The position numbers were made by a program, and so were the translations under genes. The notes beneath the pieces are model-generated. The model saw nothing but the letters and a program-made list of their open reading frames with translations. It had not been told where the DNA came from and did not search any database. A DNA stretch of 51,760 bases from an uncultured Caballeronia sp. GTDB lineage: Bacteria; Pseudomonadota; Gammaproteobacteria; Burkholderiales; Burkholderiaceae. How positions within the stretch are numbered: the first letter of the stretch is position 1; each line of letters opens with the position of its first letter. Below, piece after piece: positions 1 to 10,098 of the stretch. The stretch is from the NCBI GenBank assembly GCA_940588625.1, contig CALNPU010000002.1, positions 1 through 51,760 on the forward strand, read 5' to 3'.

Positions 1-320
1 AATCGAAAACCTGCAACCTCCGATGCGACCGATTTCGTTATTCCCGTGTCCACGCGTTTTGATACTGTCTGGAACGATTGCGGGAAATGATCGGCGAAGC
101 GATCTCGGACAATTTCATTTTTAGAAACCACCGTTTCGATTAATTGAATAATTAAGAGTTTTCCAGTATTAACACTCCATTTGCTGGTGCAGAATGAAGT
201 GCGTGTTCGTCAGGTCTCCTCCTGAGGTAGATCCGTCTTACGCGTCAATATTGGAGTGCAGTGCTTTTTTGAAATTCCGCTTAAATCAAGAGATAATCGA
301 TAAGATATCCTAATTAGTAA
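1..320. other. AT-rich stretch without a recognisable gene
   Basis: I see no convincing coding sequence. Roughly 120-330 is clearly richer in A and T than the rest of the window. The open frame of the following adhesin fragment begins just after a TAA at 318-320 with no start signal, so this stretch may be foreign or intergenic DNA joined to the adhesin tail by a deletion. Confidence 0.4.
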
Positions 321-1245
321 TTCGAGAAAAATATCAATGCAGCTGCGTCTGCAGTGCCCGAATTTAAAGGCCTGATCGACCATTCGGTCAGCGACTATGC
401 GTCCTTCTTGTCGGGCGATACGTTGCACGACGCAAATCCGTCCGTTGTGCTGTACACCACGGTTGGCGACACGCTTAACCTGTTCGACAATGGCGTCCTG
501 ATTGGATCAATGGTGGCGACGGAGGCGAACACGAAGTGGGACCTGCCGACGTTGTCGAATGGCGTGCATAACCTGAGCATCACCGAGACGAACACATCGG
601 GCACTAGCGCTCCGCTAACTCTGAGCGTGATGATGGACTCATCGGCTGCGCCCGCAGCACATTCGCTTGTCAGCGCAGTGGACGCTGCAAGCCAGGACGT
701 TACCGCTGTTTCGAATGACGCAAGCGTTGACCTGCATGACAAGGTTGTCGCATCGGCTAGTCACCAGTCCATCGATCTGAATGTCGATCCGGCCTTGTAC
801 TCCAAGCAATCGACAGCGTATATCGAAGGTTGAAGCAGCGGCGCTCATACGCTGCATCTATCTGGAAGGCAGTCATGAGGTGCTGGACCTGACCTCATTG
901 ACGGGGAAGACAGCTTCGGCAAAGATTTCGGGTAGTGATGTCGCCGATCTGGGCGGGTATGGAAACATCCCGTCCCTGTCTATAGCTGACGTTTTGAACC
1001 TCGGTCAGCCCGAGTTGTTCCAGCATGATGGCAACAAGCAGATGATGGTGAACGGCTCAGCCAGCGACATGATAGACCTGCTGCACGCAAAGGTGGCAGG
1101 GGTGGCGGATGCTCCCTGGGTACAGCACGACACCGCGTCAGTTGGCGGTGTGACGTACAACGTGTATCAGGATGCAGCCGCTCATGCTGACTTGCTGATT
1201 CAGCAAAGCCTGCAAGTCGCCGTACATTCATTGATAGAGCGTTGA
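321..1245 (+). pseudogene. 3' remnant of a large Ig-like repeat surface adhesin
   Basis: The first part (321-833) reads as one bacterial Ig-like repeat, with the typical pattern GDTLNLFDNGVLIGS near 463-512. The second part (about 870-1245, another frame) matches the C-terminal cap of giant Burkholderia repeat adhesins: VLDLTSLTG, SIADVLNLGQPELF, VGGVTYNVYQ. Family members are usually thousands of residues long and act at the cell surface. Here only the last repeat and cap remain, there is no start codon, a TGA interrupts at 831-833 and the frame changes at about 866-878. The 5' bulk of the gene is gone. The family call rests on repeat and cap pattern, not on a database search. Confidence 0.75.
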
Positions 1246-1328
1246 TCCGCGCTTGGCTAATAGTGCAAGCGTGGATTCGGACCAGATGGACAAAGTCGTT
1301 CCGGGAGCGATTCCGGAGCGGCCTTTCT

Positions 1329-1586
1329 TTATTTTGCCCGGCGTTCCTTGTTCGCCTGCGCGACGACCGATCCCGCCAGCGTCTTGGTGTCCTTTGAATG
1401 CTTGTCACAGTGAAGAACCTGCCCGGCCTTGTGTTCCATCTTGGCGCCCGTTTGATTCTTCGTATGCGATTGCGATAACGCCGACGCAGCGAGGCTCTTG
1501 GCAATCACCGACGCCCTCGGATCGTGCAGCGTATGCGATGCCAGCGTAGCGACTATCTTCGATGTTTATTTCGTATTAACCGACAT
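1329..1586 (-). pseudogene. small conserved Burkholderia-type protein, stopped at codon 7
   Basis: The ATG at 1586-1584 has a good AGAGGA ribosome site just upstream and heads an 85-codon frame ending at 1329. Codon 7 is TAA (1568-1566); beyond it the frame stays open and reads as a small Ala/Ser/Lys-rich protein (SLAASALSQSHTKNQTGAK, then KTLAGSVVAQANKER). I recognise this pattern from short hypothetical proteins common in Burkholderia; the function is unknown. No good ATG, GTG or TTG start lies just after the stop, so the gene is probably silenced by one point mutation. Because the rest is undamaged, the lesion may be recent. Confidence 0.7.
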
Positions 1587-1734
1587 GTGTGTCCTCTTAT
1601 GACTTATTGATAGCTCGCCGCGAAGCTGCCGCGAGCACCGGTCATACCCCGACCGGTTCGCCAGTCTCTTGTGAGCGTCTGCCGGCATCTATACGAATCC
1701 TCCTATTTACGTGTCTGGTTTTATAATCCCGGGC

Positions 1735-2304
1735 ATGCCAAAAGCTCTTCTTGCCGGTACTCATGCGTGGCGCGAGCGCCCACTTCCCACTTTCACCGCT
1801 GATCAGAAAGACTGGCTCACGCGCGGCGGCTCGCTGACCGCGCATTTGCGTGAATTAGGCGATGTCACGGTCCATGTCACGCGTGAGGCGGTCGGTCAGC
1901 CGTGGCGCGACGAAGCCGCTGCGCTGGACATCACGCCGCGCACGCCGGTGTGGATCCGCGAAGTCGTGCTGAATGTGAACCGCGTGCCGTTCGTCGCCGC
2001 GCACAGCGTTGTGCCGCTCGATGTCAGTTCGGGCGTGTGGCAGGCAATGCGGCGCTTAAGAACGCGGCCGCTCGCCGAGTTGTTATATAGCGATAGCAGC
2101 GTGTGGCGCTCGCCGCTTACCAGCCGAAGGACCGACGCACGCGATCCGCTCTACAGGCTTGCAGCCAGGCAAATATCGCATGAAAAGCCGCATGCCTTTG
2201 TCGCGCGCCGCTCGGTGTTCGTGAGACTGGGCGCACCACTCATGGTCACTGAGTGTTTCTTGCCAGCCCTATGGTCGTTTCTCGCGCGCGGGGATGCATG
2301 CTAA
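1735..2304 (+). CDS. ubiC: chorismate--pyruvate lyase UbiC
   Basis: UbiC removes pyruvate from chorismate to give 4-hydroxybenzoate, the first committed step of ubiquinone synthesis, in the cytosol. The 189-residue product has the family landmarks: [16 protein letters not shown] near the N-terminus, [15 protein letters not shown] with the conserved Arg in the middle, [32 protein letters not shown] near the end including the conserved Glu. The length is normal. ATG 1735 is preferred; GTG 1711 in the same frame would add eight residues, and neither has a strong ribosome site. The stop overlaps the start of the next gene by 7 nt, suggesting translational coupling. The gene appears intact. Confidence 0.85.
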   Translation: MPKALLAGTHAWRERPLPTFTADQKDWLTRGGSLTAHLRELGDVTVHVTREAVGQPWRDEAAALDITPRTPVWIREVVLNVNRVPFVAAHSVVPLDVSSGVWQAMRRLRTRPLAELLYSDSSVWRSPLTSRRTDARDPLYRLAARQISHEKPHAFVARRSVFVRLGAPLMVTECFLPALWSFLARGDAC

Positions 2305-2771
2305 AAGGTTTCCCGCCCGTCGCCGATGAGAACACCCATACGGTGATCCTCGGCAGTTTTCCTGGCGTGGCGTCGCTGGTGGCGACGCAGTACTACGCGC
2401 ATCCGCGTAACCAGTTCTGGCAGCTAGTAGGCACAGTGATTGGCGAGCCGTTGAACGAGCTTCCCTACGACGAACGCGTGCTGAAGCTCGTGAAACACGG
2501 CATCGGCTTGTGGGACGTACTTGCCGCGTGCGAACGTGAAGGCAGCCTGGATACCGCGATCCGCAACGCCAACCCCAACGACTTCGCTTCATTTCGCCTT
2601 CATGCGCCGCGGCTGAAAAAGCTCTGCTTCAACGGCAAGACCTCCGGGCGGTTCGAGCCCGTGATTCGCGCGGCAGGCTATGAAACCCTGGTCATGCCGT
2701 CGTCGAGTCCGGCGAATGCTATCCTCTCGTTCGATCAAAAATTGCGCATCTGGCGCGACATCCTCAAATGA
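2298..2771 (+). CDS. DNA-deoxyinosine glycosylase (uracil-DNA glycosylase superfamily)
   Basis: The 157-residue protein starts with the superfamily pattern [12 protein letters not shown] followed by [10 protein letters not shown], and carries [12 protein letters not shown] and VMPSSSPAN farther on. These are the marks of the small hypoxanthine/inosine DNA glycosylase group, which excises deaminated adenine from DNA. ATG 2298 lies inside the end of ubiC (7-nt overlap), and the gene's TGA overlaps the ATG of the next gene by 4 nt, so the three genes form a tight operon. No lesion is seen. The exact substrate (hypoxanthine or uracil/xanthine) is inferred from family resemblance. Confidence 0.8.
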   Translation: MLKGFPPVADENTHTVILGSFPGVASLVATQYYAHPRNQFWQLVGTVIGEPLNELPYDERVLKLVKHGIGLWDVLAACEREGSLDTAIRNANPNDFASFRLHAPRLKKLCFNGKTSGRFEPVIRAAGYETLVMPSSSPANAILSFDQKLRIWRDILK

Positions 2772-3609
2772 CCCAATTAATCAAACGTGCGTCGGCTGAA
2801 GCGCGCGCGGCGCATCGATCTCCCCCGCAAACCGTGCTTCGCGCCGCTGACGTTCTCGGAAGAGGACGGTATGCGTTTCCTGCATTTCGGCACCGAATGG
2901 GTGCAGGGAGCAATGCGCCTGAAGAAGCCGAATCACATGAAGCCGAATCACATCGAGCTTGAATACGCCCAACAGATGATGGCGTGGTTGTTGTTCATCG
3001 AAACGCCGAAGCGCATTGTGCAACTCGGTCTCGGTTCGGCCGCGCTGACCAAGTTCGCGCATGCGTTCCTGAATCGCGCGAAGGTGGAAGCGGTCGAGAT
3101 GAACCCCTCCGTCGTGATAGCAGCGCGTACGATGTTTGAACTGCCGAACGACGACGCACGTCTCACCGTCCACGAGCAGGACGCGTATGATTTTGTCAAC
3201 GACCGTGCGAATCACGGCACCATCGGGGCATTGCAGATCGATGTCTACGGATGCCACCGCGCGCGGCCCCGTGCTTGACAGCGTGGCGTTCTATCGCGCG
3301 TGCCGTGCCTGCCTGACGGCGCCGGCGGGCGTGGTGACGGTCAACCTGTTCGGCGATCATCCAAGCTTCGTGCGCAACATGAAGCGCCTGAACGAAGACT
3401 TCGATGGCCGCGTGATTGCGCTGCCCGAAGTTCACGACGGCAACCGCATTGCCAGCGCGTTCGCGGGTCCTGCACTCGACGTGCTGTACGCGCAGCTTGA
3501 ACAGCGCGCGAAGCTGATCGAGAAAGAATTGAAGTTGCCGGCGCGTCAATGGGTGAAGGGCCTGTCGATTAGCGCAGGCGGGGACAACGCAGCGAGCTTT
3601 TCGATCTAG
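2768..3609 (+). pseudogene. spermidine synthase-like methyltransferase-fold protein, frameshifted
   Basis: The gene starts at ATG 2768, overlapping the previous stop. The first dozen codons ([12 protein letters not shown]) are in one frame, then the reading moves to another frame near 2806 (LTFSEEDGMRFLHFGTEWVQ), continues through the nucleotide-binding motif VQLGLGSAALTKF and VEAVEMNPSVVI, and shifts again at about 3249, where an extra G splits DVY from DATARGPVLD. The tail (VVTVNLFGDHPSF onward to 3609) is otherwise normal. The family resembles SpeE; in Burkholderia this copy lacks a known partner, so its true substrate is uncertain. It also holds an in-frame 15-bp tandem duplication (KPNH repeated). 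Two frameshifts make it non-functional. Confidence 0.8.
2924..2953 (+). repeat. 15-bp perfect tandem duplication
   Basis: The unit gaagccgaatcacat occurs twice head to tail (2924-2938 and 2939-2953), adding five codons in frame to the spermidine synthase-like gene. Family members, as I recall them, have the motif once. Confidence 0.9.
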
Positions 3610-3836
3610 GCGCTCACGAGGTCGAACCCGAGCCGAGCCAGGAAATAAATAAGATATTACATAGTGTTTTCGGTGCTCATTGCGGTTCGGGTTCGCCCTG
3701 CTTGATCCACTTTTACGCGTCCATATACTCCACGTGTTATTTCGGGGCGCTATTAGGCGGGCTTTGCCGCGAGATCCGCGCCGAGCAACAATCTGGAAGC
3801 ATATTTCAAGAAGAGAAAAGAGAAGAGGAGGCCGTA

Positions 3837-4091
3837 ATGGCTCAAGAAGCGGTGGCCGCCACGGGTCAAGTCCGCAAAAAGCAGTGGCTTTGGCTGCTGG
3901 TTCTTCCCTGGATCGGCGTCGTCTGGGTGCCGTTTTACAACAAGATTGAACCGGTGCTCTGGGGTTTTCCGTTTTTCTACTGGTACCAGTTGCTCTGGGT
4001 GCTGATCAGCGCGGTCATTGCGGCCGTGGTCTATGTGAAGACCAAGCCTATCCACTACGTTCCCAGACTTACGCCGGGGAGTCAGCGATGA
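3837..4091 (+). CDS. DUF3311 small membrane protein, symporter partner
   Basis: The 84-residue protein has a short polar N-terminus and two hydrophobic helices (about residues 17-35 and 45-68), with the family motif LPWIGVVWVPFYNKIEPVLWGFPFFYWYQ spread over the first loop. DUF3311 proteins are usually encoded just before a sodium:solute symporter of the MctP type and are thought to be an accessory subunit. ATG 3837 follows a strong GAAGAGGAGG ribosome site. The TGA overlaps the symporter ATG by 4 nt. This gene is intact although its partner is not, so it is probably a relic awaiting decay. Confidence 0.85.
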   Translation: MAQEAVAATGQVRKKQWLWLLVLPWIGVVWVPFYNKIEPVLWGFPFFYWYQLLWVLISAVIAAVVYVKTKPIHYVPRLTPGSQR

Positions 4092-5598
4092 TGAACTCCA
4101 CAGCAACCTTCGTCTTCGTCCTGTTTTTTATCGGCGTGACGATCCTGGGTTTTGTCGCTGTTCACTGGCGCAAGGCCGATCTCGGCCAACTCGATGAATG
4201 GGGCCTCGGCGGCCGTCGCTTCGACATGATCGTCACGTGGTTCCTGCTGGGTGGCGACTTATATACGATACGGCGTACACGTTCGTCGTGGTTCCCGCGC
4301 TGGTATTTGGCGCCGGCGCCACCGGCTTCTTCGCGTTGCCGTACACCATCCTGATCTATCCATTCGCATTCGTGGTGTTCCCGAAGCTGTGGGCGATCTC
4401 GAAGAAGTTTGGCTATGTGACCGCCGCCGACTTCGTGCATGCCTGCTACAACAGCCGCATGCTTGCGTTGGCCATTGCCGTGACGGGTATTGTCGCGACG
4501 ATGCCGTACATCGCATTGCAGCTCGTGGGTATTGAGGTGGTGATCGGCGCGCTTGGTTTCGATACAACCGGCTTCGTTGGCGACCTGCCGCTGATCATCG
4601 CGTTCGCGATGCTCGCCGCCTACACGTACACGTCGGGCCTGCGCGCGCCGGCCATGATCGCGGTCGTGAAGGACGTGCTGATCTACATCACGATCATCGC
4701 CGCAATGATCATCATCCCGGCGCAGCTCGGCGGGTTCGGTGCGATCTTCAGCCATGTCGATCCGGCGAAGATCCTGCTGAAGGTGCCCGATGCATCGAGC
4801 CTGAACGGCTATAGCGCATACGCCACGCTGGCGGTGGGGTCGGCGCTCGCGCTGTTCCTGTATCCACACTCGGTGACGGCGGTGCTGTCGTCGAAGTCGG
4901 GCAACACGATCCGCCGCAACATGGCGCTGGCATCGGGTGTGAAGGACATGCCGGAATTCGCCCCGTATTTCAAGGCGTACGGTTCGAACTTCGCGGTTTC
5001 GGCACTGTTCCTGCACTTCTTCCCGTCGTGGTTCGTGGGCGTGGCGTTTGTGGCCATCGGTATTGGTGCGCTGGTTCCGGTGGCCATCATGTTGATCGCA
5101 GCGGCCAACCTGTACACGCGCAACGTGCATAAGGAGTTCGTGAATACGAACATGATGCCGGAGCAGGAGACCAATGTCGCCAAGCTGGTGTCGCTGCTGG
5201 TGAAGGTGGGTGGGTGCCGTCGTGTTCATTCTTGCGCTGCCGCTGACCTACGCCATTCAGTTACAACTGCTCGGCGGGATCTGGATCATCCAGACGCTGC
5301 CAGCGCTAGTGCTCGGGCTTTACACGCGGGTCCTGGATCACCGTCGTAGTCTGCTGCTCTCGGCTGGGCTGCCGGTATTGCGACGGGAACGTGGATGGCG
5401 GTGTCGCTGAAACTGGCGAGCTCCATCTTCACGATCCACCTGTTCGGCTATGCGATCCCCGATTAAGTCGCGGTCTGGGCACTGGTTGTGAACCTGGTGG
5501 TATTGATCGTGGTGAGTATCGTGGTGCGCGTGATCGGTCTGAAGCATTCGCATGACCATACGAGTCCCGAGGATTACCTGGATGTCGCGGAAACCTGA
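4088..5598 (+). pseudogene. mctP: MctP-type monocarboxylate:sodium symporter, heavily damaged
   Basis: Fragments in three frames spell a solute:sodium symporter with many hydrophobic helices; WGLGGRRFDMIVTWFLLGGD is followed by ADFVHACYNSRMLALAI, SGLRAPAMIAVVKD and FLYPHSVTAVLSSKSGNTIRR in order. MctP-type proteins import lactate, pyruvate and similar acids. Lesions: a frameshift at about 4257; an apparent in-frame loss of about 25 residues at 4920-4935, where NMAL runs straight into ALASGVKDMPEF; a 4-bp duplication (tggg twice, 5207-5214); another frameshift near 5330; and a TAA at 5464-5466 in the last helix. The reading ends at TGA 5598. The gene cannot make a full transporter. Confidence 0.85.
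5207..5214 (+). repeat. 4-bp tandem duplication causing frameshift
   Basis: The unit tggg is doubled. Removing one copy restores the expected reading KVGAVVFILALPLTYA of the symporter, so this looks like the causal lesion at this point. Confidence 0.7.
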
Positions 5599-5729
5599 TC
5601 CAAAGGGGAAAAAGCGGGGGATCCAACCCCGTTGTGTCCCGAAAGCTGGTAAAACGCGCGTAACGGATGTTGCGGGCGTTTTGTCTTTGCGCGCCCGGTT
5701 TCATCAGCCTCTTGTCCGTCAAACTCACC

Positions 5730-6823
5730 ATGTCCTCGACATATGGCCAGGCCCCACCGCAGCCAGGCAAGGCGTTTACTGTATGTGCTGGGCTCGCCGT
5801 ATTTTTGTTATCGCTCGCCAAATACCTGCATGCGGTGCGCGTGGCGCTGGCCCCATGCTTGCGTCGATTGGGCTGACCTCGGGTATCGATATTCCGCATG
5901 GCGAATGGTCGTCAGTGACCTTGCTGGTGGTGATCGGCGGCTTGCAGCATCACTGCAATATCCGCAAGAAAGCGGCGGAGCGCGCTGGGGACTCTGCTCG
6001 GTGCGTCGCTTGGGCTCGCGCTGATCCTGCTGCAATTGGCTCTACCCACTCGACCATGATCACGTTGCTGGCCGTGATAGCGAGCGTGTGTGCCTATCAT
6101 GCCATTGGCAAGCCGGGATGTGTTGTGACGGCCATTACCACGATCATCGTCGTGGGACACGGCGACCTGTTTGTTGAAGTCGGCTTGTGATGCACCTTGA
6201 CGGTGCTGATCGGGATTGTGATCGCGCTTGAGTTTTCGTTCGTACTGCCCCAATACGTCACCTATTCATGGCGCTACCGGCTCGCCGACAACATGCGCGA
6301 AAGCGCGCAGATCTACGGCGCGATCATGGAAGGGCGGCCAATGCCTGCCGACACCCTGACCAAGCACTTCCTCACGATGAACGCGAGGCTGGTGAGCTCG
6401 CGTTCCTTGCTGGCGTCGGTAGCAAAGGAAGTTAACGTGCCGGCTGCCGTACTCGACGACATCCGCCAGCACCGCTCGCTACTCACCGCGCTCGAAATGA
6501 TGGTGGCGGCCATGCCGGCCGGCGCGCCCGGATTCACCGGGAGCGCTCACACGGATGAGCGCGGGGTGCGACACACGTTGCTGCTGATTGCACGCGCGTT
6601 GCGTTTTGGGCGTGTGGGTTTGCTGTATGCCGCGACGGGGTCTGCCGCAGCCGCGGCGCGACTGGGAACAGACGGCGAATGTCGCGCGGGCCTTGCACTT
6701 GACCTGCAGGGACCGTACTGGCTCGCGCAACGGCTGGCGGAACAAGTCGACCGGCTGCGCCTGCGGCTGATCGAGATCGAGCGGCAATGGAACATCGAGG
6801 GCGCGCAGCCGTTTCATCGATAA
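5730..6823 (+). pseudogene. FUSC-family aromatic-acid/fusaric-acid-type exporter, broken
   Basis: FUSC proteins are inner-membrane exporters. The pieces here are typical of the C-terminal FUSC half: SIGLTSGIDIPHGEWSSVTLL, VVIGGLQHHCNIRKKAAERA, then VLIGIVIALEFSFVLPQY and YSWRYRLADNMRESAQIY. From about 5850 the frame is mostly continuous but a TGA at 6188-6190 sits where family members have Trp (VGLW). The N-terminal part, from ATG 5730 (MSSTYGQAPPQPGK), is in another frame, and the membrane domain between the two is much shorter than normal, so a large deletion is likely. The C-terminal cytosolic part to 6823 is open. Start position is a best guess. Confidence 0.75.
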
Positions 6824-6842
6824 AGCGATGCAGACGACGGCA

Positions 6843-7254
6843 TCAGCCCTCCATGTTGCCCATCACGGTCACCATCCACGGCATGCCGAATTGATCGGAG
6901 ACCATGCCAAACCCGCTGCTCCAGAACGTCAGTTGCCAGGGCATCCGTACGTCGCCGCCAACGCTCAATGCGTCAAACATTCTTTGGCCCGAAGCGACGT
7001 CGTCGGCGACTATCGAGACTATCGAAATACTGAAACCTAAAAAAAACATGGGGAGCGGGGTCCACGCCGTCCGATGCCATGATGATGTTCGACCCTATCC
7101 GGAAGGTGGCGTGTATGATGTCCAGCCATTCGGGCGTGGCGGTCACGTCTTCGGGAGAGTCCTTGAAATGCAGGACGGACAGTGTTTGCGCGCCTAGCGC
7201 TTTTTGGTAGAATGTGAGTGCTTCTTCGGTGCGGCTATATTTCGGTGCGGCCAT
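6843..7254 (-). pseudogene. VOC-family (PhnB-like glyoxalase fold) protein, frameshifted
   Basis: From ATG 7254 the reading MAAPKYSRTEEALTFYQKAL, then HATFRIGSNIIMASDG, fits PhnB-like VOC proteins; the second half (DDVASGQRMFDAL, GGDVRMPWQ, TFWSSGFGMVSDQFG) is in another frame and ends at 6843. The frame changes near 7040-7060. The N-terminus is shorter than usual: the stretch between MAAPKY and RTEEAL, normally holding the first beta strand, seems deleted. A 9-bp tandem duplication (7008-7025) gives SIVSIV. Function in this family is usually unassigned. The gene is dead. Confidence 0.75.
7008..7025 (-). repeat. 9-bp perfect tandem duplication
   Basis: On the + strand gactatcga occurs twice in succession (7008-7016, 7017-7025), adding three codons in frame inside the VOC pseudogene. 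Confidence 0.85.
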
Positions 7255-7380
7255 TGAAGAACAAATAAGGTTCGAGACGTATTAGCAACTCCTGGTTTAT
7301 CGGGCAGCCCCGCCGCCCGTGCCAAAAGTCTAGCCCACGCCCGAGGGCTAAAAACGCACCCCGTAGCCTCGATCTGCATA

Positions 7381-7412
7381 AAAAAAGGCGTCGGCGCAAT
7401 AACGCCGACGCC
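7381..7412 (-). terminator. rho-independent terminator of the transaldolase gene
   Basis: A 10-bp perfect stem (7387-7396 with 7403-7412) with a 6-nt loop is followed, reading the minus strand, by a run of T (the A run 7379-7386 on +). It lies 40 nt beyond the transaldolase stop. Confidence 0.85.
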
Positions 7413-7451
7413 CGTTTTCAAACGCGCAATGCAGGTGTTGCGAACGCGAAA

Positions 7452-8405
7452 TTATTTCAGCGCTTCGATCAGTTTTTCGAGTTTGACCGCGTTGGCCGCG
7501 AACGCACGGATGCCTTCAGCGAGTTTTTCGGTTGCCATGGCGTCGTCGTTGACGTGGAAGCGGAAGCTCGATTCATCGATTTCGATCTTGCTCAGAGGGT
7601 TGTTCGCGACCGCTTCCGGCGACAGCTTGCGTTCAACTTTCTCGTTGCTCTCGGCGAGCTTTTTCAGCAGGTCCGGGCTGATGGTGAGCAGGTCACAGCC
7701 GGCCAGTTCCGTGATTTGGTTCACCGTGCGGAAGCTCGCGCCCATCACTTCGGTCTTGTAGCCGAACTTCTTGTAGTACGCATAGATCTTGCGCACCGAC
7801 TGCACGCCCGGATCGTTTGCGCCGCCCATCTTGATTTCGTCCCAATCCGCACCGGCCGACTTCTTGTACCATTCGTAGATCCGGCCCACGAACGGGGAGA
7901 TCAACTGCGCACCGGCGTCCGCTGCGGCTGCAGCTTGCGCGGTCGAAAACAGCAGCGTCATGTTGCAGTGGATGCATTCCTTCTGCAGCGTTTCCATTGC
8001 ACGGATGCCTTCCCACGTTGACGCCAGCTTGACCAGGATGCGCTTGCGGTCAATGCCCGAGTCTTCGTACAGCTTGATGATGTCGCGGCCCTTGGCGATT
8101 GAACCCTTGATGTCGAACGACAGGCGGGCGTCGACTTCCGTTGATACGCGGCCCGGGACGATCTTCAGGATTTCCTTGCCGAAAGCGATCAGCAACTGGT
8201 CGATGATCTGGCTCATCGGCTTGCTTGCGTGGTCCTTGACGGTCTTCTCGAGCAGCGGCTTGTAGGCGTCGTTCTGGACGGCCTTCAGGATCAGCGACGG
8301 GTTCGTGGTCGCGTCTTGCGGCTTGAACTCGCCAAGTTGCTGGAAGTTACCGGTGTCGGCGACAACGGTGGTGTATTGCTTGAGCTGGTCGAGAGCGCTG
8401 GTCAT
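7452..8405 (-). CDS. tal: transaldolase
   Basis: Transaldolase moves a dihydroxyacetone unit between sedoheptulose 7-phosphate and glyceraldehyde 3-phosphate in the non-oxidative pentose phosphate pathway (cytosol). The 317-residue product is full length for the TalB class: [12 protein letters not shown] near residue 31, the Schiff-base Lys in RILVKLAST (about residue 126), [30 protein letters not shown] and [13 protein letters not shown] 8405 gives the expected N-terminus [12 protein letters not shown]; upstream in-frame codons have no family resemblance. The gene is intact, stands alone and has its own terminator, so it is probably under selection. Confidence 0.95.
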   Translation of the reverse strand: MTSALDQLKQYTTVVADTGNFQQLGEFKPQDATTNPSLILKAVQNDAYKPLLEKTVKDHASKPMSQIIDQLLIAFGKEILKIVPGRVSTEVDARLSFDIKGSIAKGRDIIKLYEDSGIDRKRILVKLASTWEGIRAMETLQKECIHCNMTLLFSTAQAAAAADAGAQLISPFVGRIYEWYKKSAGADWDEIKMGGANDPGVQSVRKIYAYYKKFGYKTEVMGASFRTVNQITELAGCDLLTISPDLLKKLAESNEKVERKLSPEAVANNPLSKIEIDESSFRFHVNDDAMATEKLAEGIRAFAANAVKLEKLIEALK

Positions 8406-8892
8406 ATCTGGTCTTCGGCGCGTTGTGCCGTTGTCAAAGTGCGGAATGCCCGCGGGTGAAAGGGTTTTGCGAGGTCGCCGGTCGCCGGTGCCGATGCTGC
8501 GCCAAAGCTGCTGGCGAGCGGCTCGCCCCCTAGTTTGCCATTCTATTCCTGCCACGCCATTTGGCGCAGAGTACGGCATGGTTCGCGGTCGTGTTTCCTG
8601 CGCCCGACCGCAGAACTGCTGCATTGCATACGGTGCGTAGTTCGTTTCGACGGCGGGTGGCGTCGAGAGCTCACTCGTTGAGCGGTTCGCCGCGACAACG
8701 GGCGTTCACGGCACGGATAGGCAGACATCCGGCGCAATCCTGATGCCTGTCCTGACTGACACCTGCGCGCACCGTCAACCCGTCCATTACACGTTTTTCG
8801 CGTGAACATTTCGCGTCGATGCAATCAATCTACGCCCGCCGCGCGTTGAGCACAATCTGTGTGACGACGCCCGCCACGAGCCCAGGCGCCGA
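8406..8892. other. 487-nt gap without a recognisable gene
   Basis: It lies between the start of tal and the end of the VWA pseudogene and should hold the tal promoter. On the minus strand a TAGAAT box sits near 8538-8545, but no good -35 partner is visible. I see no coding remnant. Confidence 0.4.
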
Positions 8893-10080
8893 TTATTTAG
8901 ACAGCGCCCGCATTGCGCTTTCGAGCCTGCCAAGCGTCAGCCCGAACATTCGTCCGCCAAGTACCTGCCGAATAATCGATACCGATTGCCGGTATTCCAA
9001 CAGCCTTTCCGGCTCAGGGTTGAGCCACGCAAAATGGGGAAACTGATCGGCGAGCCGCCTTAACCAAACCGCACCGGCCTCGGCATTATATTCAACGGAG
9101 CTGCCTGATTGAACGACCTCATACGGACTCGTGGTGGCATCGCTGACAAGAATCAGCTTCGTATCCGGCGAAAATTTGTGCAGCACATTAAACGTGGCGG
9201 TGCGCTCGCCATGTCGCCGCCGATTATTCTTCCACAGATAGTCATAGAACGCAGTTGTGGAAGTAATAAAACTCTAGATATTTGAACTCTGATTTCGCCG
9301 CGGAAAAGAGTTCTTCAACGCGCTTGATGTGGTCGTCCATTGACCCGCCTACATCCAGCAGCATCAGCACCTTCACGTTGTTGTGGCGCTCCGGCACCAT
9401 CTTCAGATCCAGCCAGCCTGCATTGGCGGCGGTACTGCGAATGGTGTCCGGAAAATCGAGTTCTTCAGCAGCGCCTTCACGCGCGAAACGCCGCAAGCGG
9501 CGCAATGCCACTTTGATATTGCGTGTCCCGATCTCGACCTGGTCGTCGTAGTCCTTATAGGCGCGCTCGTCCCAAACCTTAACGACCGTTCTATTCCCGG
9601 CGGAATCTCCGCCAATCCGAATCCCCTCCGGGTTAAACTCGGCATTGCCGAACAGCGACGTTCCACCTGACCTGATCCACTTGCTGCCGCCTTTGTGCCG
9701 CTCGTTTTGCTCATCGAGAAGCTGCTTCAGGCATTCCATCGATTTGCCGATACCGCCAAGCGCTTCTATCTGGCGTTTTTCCTCGGACGTGAAATCCCGC
9801 TCCAGTCGTTTCTTGAGCCACTCGAGCGGTACACGTTGAACGCGTCTTCATCGAGCGCTGCGATACCGTGGAAATATGTGCCGAACGCCTGATCGAATTT
9901 ATCGAAATATTTTTCGTCCTTGATCAGTGTCATGCGCGCGAAATAGAACTGCGCGAAATAGAACTCGTCGATAGACGGCCCGATTACCTGGGCCTTGAGC
10001 GTTCTAAGCAGTGTCAGGTATTCCTTCAATGAAATGAGTAGCTTGGCACTGCGCAGGGAGTAGAAAAAGTCGATCAGCAT
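8893..10080 (-). pseudogene. VWA-domain (CoxE-family) protein, two frameshifts
   Basis: The gene begins at ATG 10080 (MLIDFFYSLRSAKL) with an AAGGAG ribosome site, continues with KDEKYFDKFDQAFGTYF, changes frame near 9850 and again at about 9243, where an extra T breaks HNCVYDYLWKN. The middle frame contains the metal-ion adhesion motif LLDVGGSMDDHIKRVEE and RRLRRFAREGA; the last frame ends LGGRMFGLTLGRLESAM at 8893. VWA/CoxE proteins act with a MoxR ATPase as a chaperone pair that inserts cofactors or remodels partners. Here the MoxR gene lies upstream in the same operon and is also broken. An in-frame 15-bp tandem duplication sits at 9936-9965. Confidence 0.85.
9936..9965 (-). repeat. 15-bp perfect tandem duplication
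   Basis: The + strand unit gcgcgaaatagaact is present twice (9936-9950, 9951-9965). It turns EFYFAR into EFYFAQFYFAR in the VWA protein, in frame. Confidence 0.9.
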
Positions 10081-10098
10081 GCCGGGCTCCTTGCCCAA

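Noticed and set aside
1253..1549. 98-codon open frame on the + strand
   Set aside because: It lies opposite the small minus-strand gene at 1329-1586, whose ribosome site and protein pattern are convincing; the + reading has no recognisable pattern.
4162..5229. 355-codon open frame on the minus strand opposite mctP
   Set aside because: It is His/Arg-rich antisense reading of a membrane-protein gene in GC-rich DNA and resembles no family.
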